Part shown: positions 61,758 through 64,000 of the stretch, piece by piece
How the letters are laid out: every line of letters starts with the position of its first letter
Position numbering within the stretch: the first letter of the stretch is position 1
DNA from: DASQPA01 sp963757335
GTDB lineage: Bacteria; Acidobacteriota; Thermoanaerobaculia; Multivoradales; UBA5704
DNA length: 64,000 nucleotides
NCBI GenBank assembly: GCA_963757335.1
Contig: CAVWRJ010000011.1
Span: 1-64,000, forward strand
Direction of reading: 5' to 3'
Translations under genes and position numbers: made by a program
The notes under the pieces: generated by a model
What the model saw: the letters and a program-made list of their open reading frames with translations, nothing else
What the model was told of the DNA's origin: nothing
Databases searched by the model: none

Positions 61758-62057
61758 TCAGGGTCGGCGTAGCGAAGCCGCGCACCGGCCGTCGGGGTCA
61801 ATGCAGCCACCCTTGTCGGTATCGGCCTGAGGCGCCGATACGGCGCTCGTGCATTTCCCGTCCGGATCAATACAGCCGCCCTGCTCGGCCCAGAGCGACT
61901 GGACCCACTGCCATGCGCGGGCTCCGAAGGAACCCTCGTGGGCCACGGTCGCCGCTGGCTTGGGGCGGGAGCCTCCTGCCGCGAGGACCGGGGCGCTTGC
62001 CATGAGGACCAGGGAGAGAGCGAGCATCATCGTCTGCTGCATGCCTTTTCGAAACAT
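61758..62057 (-). CDS. Small secreted peptide with GCIDPDG repeats
   Basis: 99 residues from the ATG at 62057 behind GGAGGCAAGACCA. Signal peptide MMLALSLVLMASAPVLAAGG. The mature part has two copies of GGCIDPDG(K/R)C, at about 60 and 83, each with two cysteines spaced C-x6-C. The spacing and repeat suggest disulfide loops, metal or receptor binding, or post-translational modification. About 130 bases upstream of the TPR gene on the same strand, so possibly the same transcript. Family not recognised. Confidence 0.7.
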   Translation of the reverse strand: MFRKGMQQTMMLALSLVLMASAPVLAAGGSRPKPAATVAHEGSFGARAWQWVQSLWAEQGGCIDPDGKCTSAVSAPQADTDKGGCIDPDGRCAASLRRP

Positions 62058-62385
62058 TGGTCTTGCCTCCGTTTTCCCCGAGAGCGCCCAGCCCGGCCGG
62101 AAGTGGCCGCACGGCGTCCGAGGGCCTGCGTCAACGCTTCTCAGTCCCGATTGTTGCCCGAATGCGCTCCATTTTGTTGCTCATCCGAGCGATTCCCACG
62201 ATTCCGCGGCTCTGGGCGGCCGAAGCATCAAGCCGGGCACCTGTCTTGTAAAAAAAGAATATAGGGACCGAGAAGGGTAACTTCAACGGTTGCGTCGATG
62301 GGCGACGGAAATCTTCCGCCCGGAGCGATTCTGCTGTCCATGCCGGCAACTCGGGACCAAATGAACGACTCTCGGCGGATTAGTC
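62058..62385. other. Gene-free stretch between the secreted peptide and the third XRE gene
   Basis: I see no convincing gene. Open frames here are short and overlap in several phases. The left end should hold the leader of the secreted peptide; the right end leads into the promoter at 62386. Confidence 0.5.
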
Positions 62386-62414
62386 TTGACAGGCGGCTGG
62401 CATCTGGCTAAAAA
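62386..62414 (+). promoter_or_regulatory. Sigma-70-type promoter of the third XRE gene
   Basis: TTGACA (62386-62391), 17 bases, TAAAAA (62409-62414, followed by T). The best promoter match in the window, 28 bases before the ATG at 62442. Confidence 0.75.
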
Positions 62415-62415
62415 T

Positions 62416-62429
62416 TCCGACTCGTCGGA
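62416..62429. promoter_or_regulatory. Candidate XRE operator
   Basis: TCCGAC-TC-GTCGGA has perfect 6-bp arms. It lies right after the -10 box and overlaps the ribosome site (GGAGG, 62427-62431), where a bound autorepressor would block transcription start. Confidence 0.6.
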
Positions 62430-62441
62430 GGTCAAAGCAGA

Positions 62442-62876
62442 ATGCCACCCAAAGGAACCCTGAAGCTTTCGCCCGAAGAGCGGCGGGCGATCGGTACCCG
62501 AATCGCGGAACGCCGAAGGGCGAAGCAGTGGAGCCAGCGTGAATGCGGCCGCCGCACCGGCATCACGTTCACGCGGCTTTCGAAGCTCGAAACCGGACAG
62601 GCAACACCGAGTCTCGCGGAACTCGTCCTCCTCGCCACTACGCTCGACACTGGCCTGGATGAGCTCGTCCGGGGAGTCCTCGCGTCCGCTTCGAGCGCGG
62701 AGCGCTACCTTCTTCCGCCGCTTCAGGAACTCGAAGACTTCGCCTCCCCCGAGGAGTGCGCGATTCTCGGGAAGCTCCTGCGGGTGCTTCTCGCGGGCTT
62801 CAAAGCAACCCGGACGGGCGGAACACCGCAACCTCACGGTGCGCGGGGCAGCTCGCACGTCGAGGCCGGCCGGTGA
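62442..62876 (+). CDS. XRE-family regulator, autoregulation likely
   Basis: 144 residues. HTH: GTRIAERRRAKQWSQRECGR, TGITFTRLSKLETGQATPS, LATTLDTGLDELVRG. C-terminal ~60 residues unlike the other XRE proteins here, ending in a low-complexity tail. A promoter and perfect palindrome precede it. Its TGA overlaps the GTG of the next gene (GTGA), coupling it to a TPR protein. Confidence 0.85.
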   Translation: MPPKGTLKLSPEERRAIGTRIAERRRAKQWSQRECGRRTGITFTRLSKLETGQATPSLAELVLLATTLDTGLDELVRGVLASASSAERYLLPPLQELEDFASPEECAILGKLLRVLLAGFKATRTGGTPQPHGARGSSHVEAGR

Positions 62877-64000
62877 AGAGTCATCTCTCACTCCTGGGGA
62901 TCGAATCGGTTCTCGAGAGAATGCCCGATGGCACCTCGGCCGCTACCTCGATCGATATTACAAAACAGGCATCCCTTTGGCGTCTAAAGCGGATGGTCGC
63001 GAGGCTTGGCGAAAAGGAGTCATGGTCGGACATCACCTCCACGCTTCTCAAGGTCGGACGCCTGACTGCGGAGACCGACCCCGGGCAGGCGCGAAACCTC
63101 GCCCGAGTGGCGGTCTTCGCCGCGGGCAAGATGGATCACGACGAGGTCGGCCGGCGCAGCTTTCTTGTCCAAGCGGAGTGCCTCGTGGGCGATGTCGCCC
63201 GCCGGCTCAAGGCGTGGCGTACTGCTGAGCGTTCCTTCGAAAGAGCTGGGCGGCATCTCGCGGCCGGGTGCGAGGTCCGGGAGCGGGCCTACTTTCTCTT
63301 TACCCTCGCTGCGCTCCGCGAAGACCAAGAGCGCGACGAGGAAGCGCTCGCGCTGCGCGCACGGGCCGCCGGGCTCTACGGAGCCCTGGGGGAGATCGAC
63401 TCGGCGGCGGCGGCGCTCTCCGCCAAAGCAGCGCTTGAGATGAGCCGCTCCGAGAGCGACGAGGCCCTTTCGACTCTCGCGGAGATCCTGGCCTTGATCG
63501 ACCACGGACTCTCCGGCCATCTCGCCGTTGGCGCCGCGGTTTCCTTCGCGGCCCTCAAAAGCAGCCCGGTCTCCCTTCCGGAAACCATCGCCATCTTGGA
63601 ACGGGTCCGGGCGCGCTACCCGGATCGCGCGGAGTCGGAAGAAATGGCGGCCCTCTACCTCCTCGAAGGCAGACTCCTCACCTTCGGCACCCGCCCCGAC
63701 CTCGCCGAAGCGGCACTTCAAAGGGCATTTCGCGGGTTTTGGAAGCTCGGGCTCTTCCATGATGCGGCCGTCGCAAGCCTCGGCCTCGCCGTCCTCTTCC
63801 TCTACTCGAAGCGCGGCGAGGAACTGCGCGCGTCGGTCGAAGACACCGTAGGCACGCTGCTCCTTGGCGCGGATCTACCGCCCGGCGTCCGGGAGGCGCT
63901 CACCGCATTTCGCGAAGCGGTGCGAGCGGGACAGGCGACCATGACGCTCACCCATGCCGTGATGAGTTACGTCGAAAGGTCGGAAGGAAGTCCGAATCTG
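62873..64000 (+). CDS. TPR-like protein, cut by the window edge
   Basis: At least 376 residues from a GTG at 62873 that overlaps the XRE stop; the frame is open to the last base, so the C-terminus is missing. Helical repeats are visible: ARNLARVAVFAAGKMDHDEV, LKAWRTAERSFERAGRHLAA, RAYFLFTLAALREDQERDEE, ALSAKAALEMSRSESDEALS, LYLLEGRLLTFGTRPDLAEA. No zinc-finger motif at the start, unlike the TPR protein at 60263. The direct coupling to an XRE regulator suggests it modulates or senses for that regulator. Confidence 0.8.
   Translation, partial: MKSHLSLLGIESVLERMPDGTSAATSIDITKQASLWRLKRMVARLGEKESWSDITSTLLKVGRLTAETDPGQARNLARVAVFAAGKMDHDEVGRRSFLVQAECLVGDVARRLKAWRTAERSFERAGRHLAAGCEVRERAYFLFTLAALREDQERDEEALALRARAAGLYGALGEIDSAAAALSAKAALEMSRSESDEALSTLAEILALIDHGLSGHLAVGAAVSFAALKSSPVSLPETIAILERVRARYPDRAESEEMAALYLLEGRLLTFGTRPDLAEAALQRAFRGFWKLGLFHDAAVASLGLAVLFLYSKRGEELRASVEDTVGTLLLGADLPPGVREALTAFREAVRAGQATMTLTHAVMSYVERSEGSPNL

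Overview
The window is high-GC (roughly 70% by eye) chromosomal DNA that reads like an Acidobacteriota genome, probably of the Thermoanaerobaculia type. This is inferred from gene content, not from a marker-gene tree. The supporting signs are an ADOP-type 'orphan' ABC permease, Ser/Thr kinases fused to TolB-like propellers, an 11-Asp-box BNR/sortilin-like secreted protein, a choice-of-anchor-P protein, a secreted protease with a C-terminal 'PPCRLIDTR' domain, and repeated XRE/TPR gene pairs.

Layout. 1-3 kb: a 21-bp-period dyad array, ppa, then an AT-richer two-gene cassette between ~380-bp direct repeats that duplicate the ppa/protease promoter region. 3-16 kb: multidomain metalloprotease, MHYT hybrid kinase, a second gene inserted between 47-bp copies of the ADOP gene start, the ADOP permease, a YedY-like molybdoenzyme with cytochrome b, and a secreted S33 hydrolase. 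16-23 kb: an unknown gene, a TacAT-like toxin-antitoxin pair, YdeI, DoxX, a hairpin cluster and the BNR protein. 23-28.8 kb: a phosphorelay locus (receptor Ser/Thr kinase + OmpR regulator; REC + Hpt; PAS hybrid kinase with two receivers). 28.9-33.1 kb: a RiPP locus, with two paralogous Cys/Ser precursor peptides, a HopA1-like protein and an RRE-kinase-LanC fusion. 33-40 kb: a tandem double kinase with a frameshifted 3' end, a frameshifted surface protein, and a MoxR/CoxE pair. 40-48 kb: DUF885 peptidase, a Cys-rich secreted protein, tRNA-Thr/Tyr/Gly, and rplM-rpsI-rpsB-tsf-pyrH-frr-rlmB. 48-58.6 kb: ubiE-folD-coaE-ITPase, a second 21-bp array, an ABC-2 exporter, SGNH hydrolase, FAD oxidoreductase, proline iminopeptidase, zinc ribbon and YcaQ. 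58.6-64 kb: a truncated RAYT-like transposase, three XRE regulators, two TPR proteins and a small secreted peptide with GCIDPDG repeats.

The most interesting system is the RiPP locus. The three components expected for thioether installation (recognition element, Ser/Thr kinase, zinc LanC cyclase) lie in one polypeptide, while the candidate lyase is a separate HopA1-like protein. The two precursors share both N- and C-terminal blocks around a C-x3-S-C-G core. The order and coupling (precursor B, precursor A, HopA1, kinase-LanC, with TAGTG overlap) indicate one operon from a visible promoter.

A second theme is DNA architecture. Two arrays with exact 21-bp spacing of dyads lie at 3' ends of genes. 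A palindromic ~75-100 bp element occurs three and a half times beside a truncated RAYT-like gene. Three separate places show duplication of the 5' end of a downstream gene flanking new coding material. Frameshifts in two adjacent genes at 33-38 kb may be real decay or assembly error.
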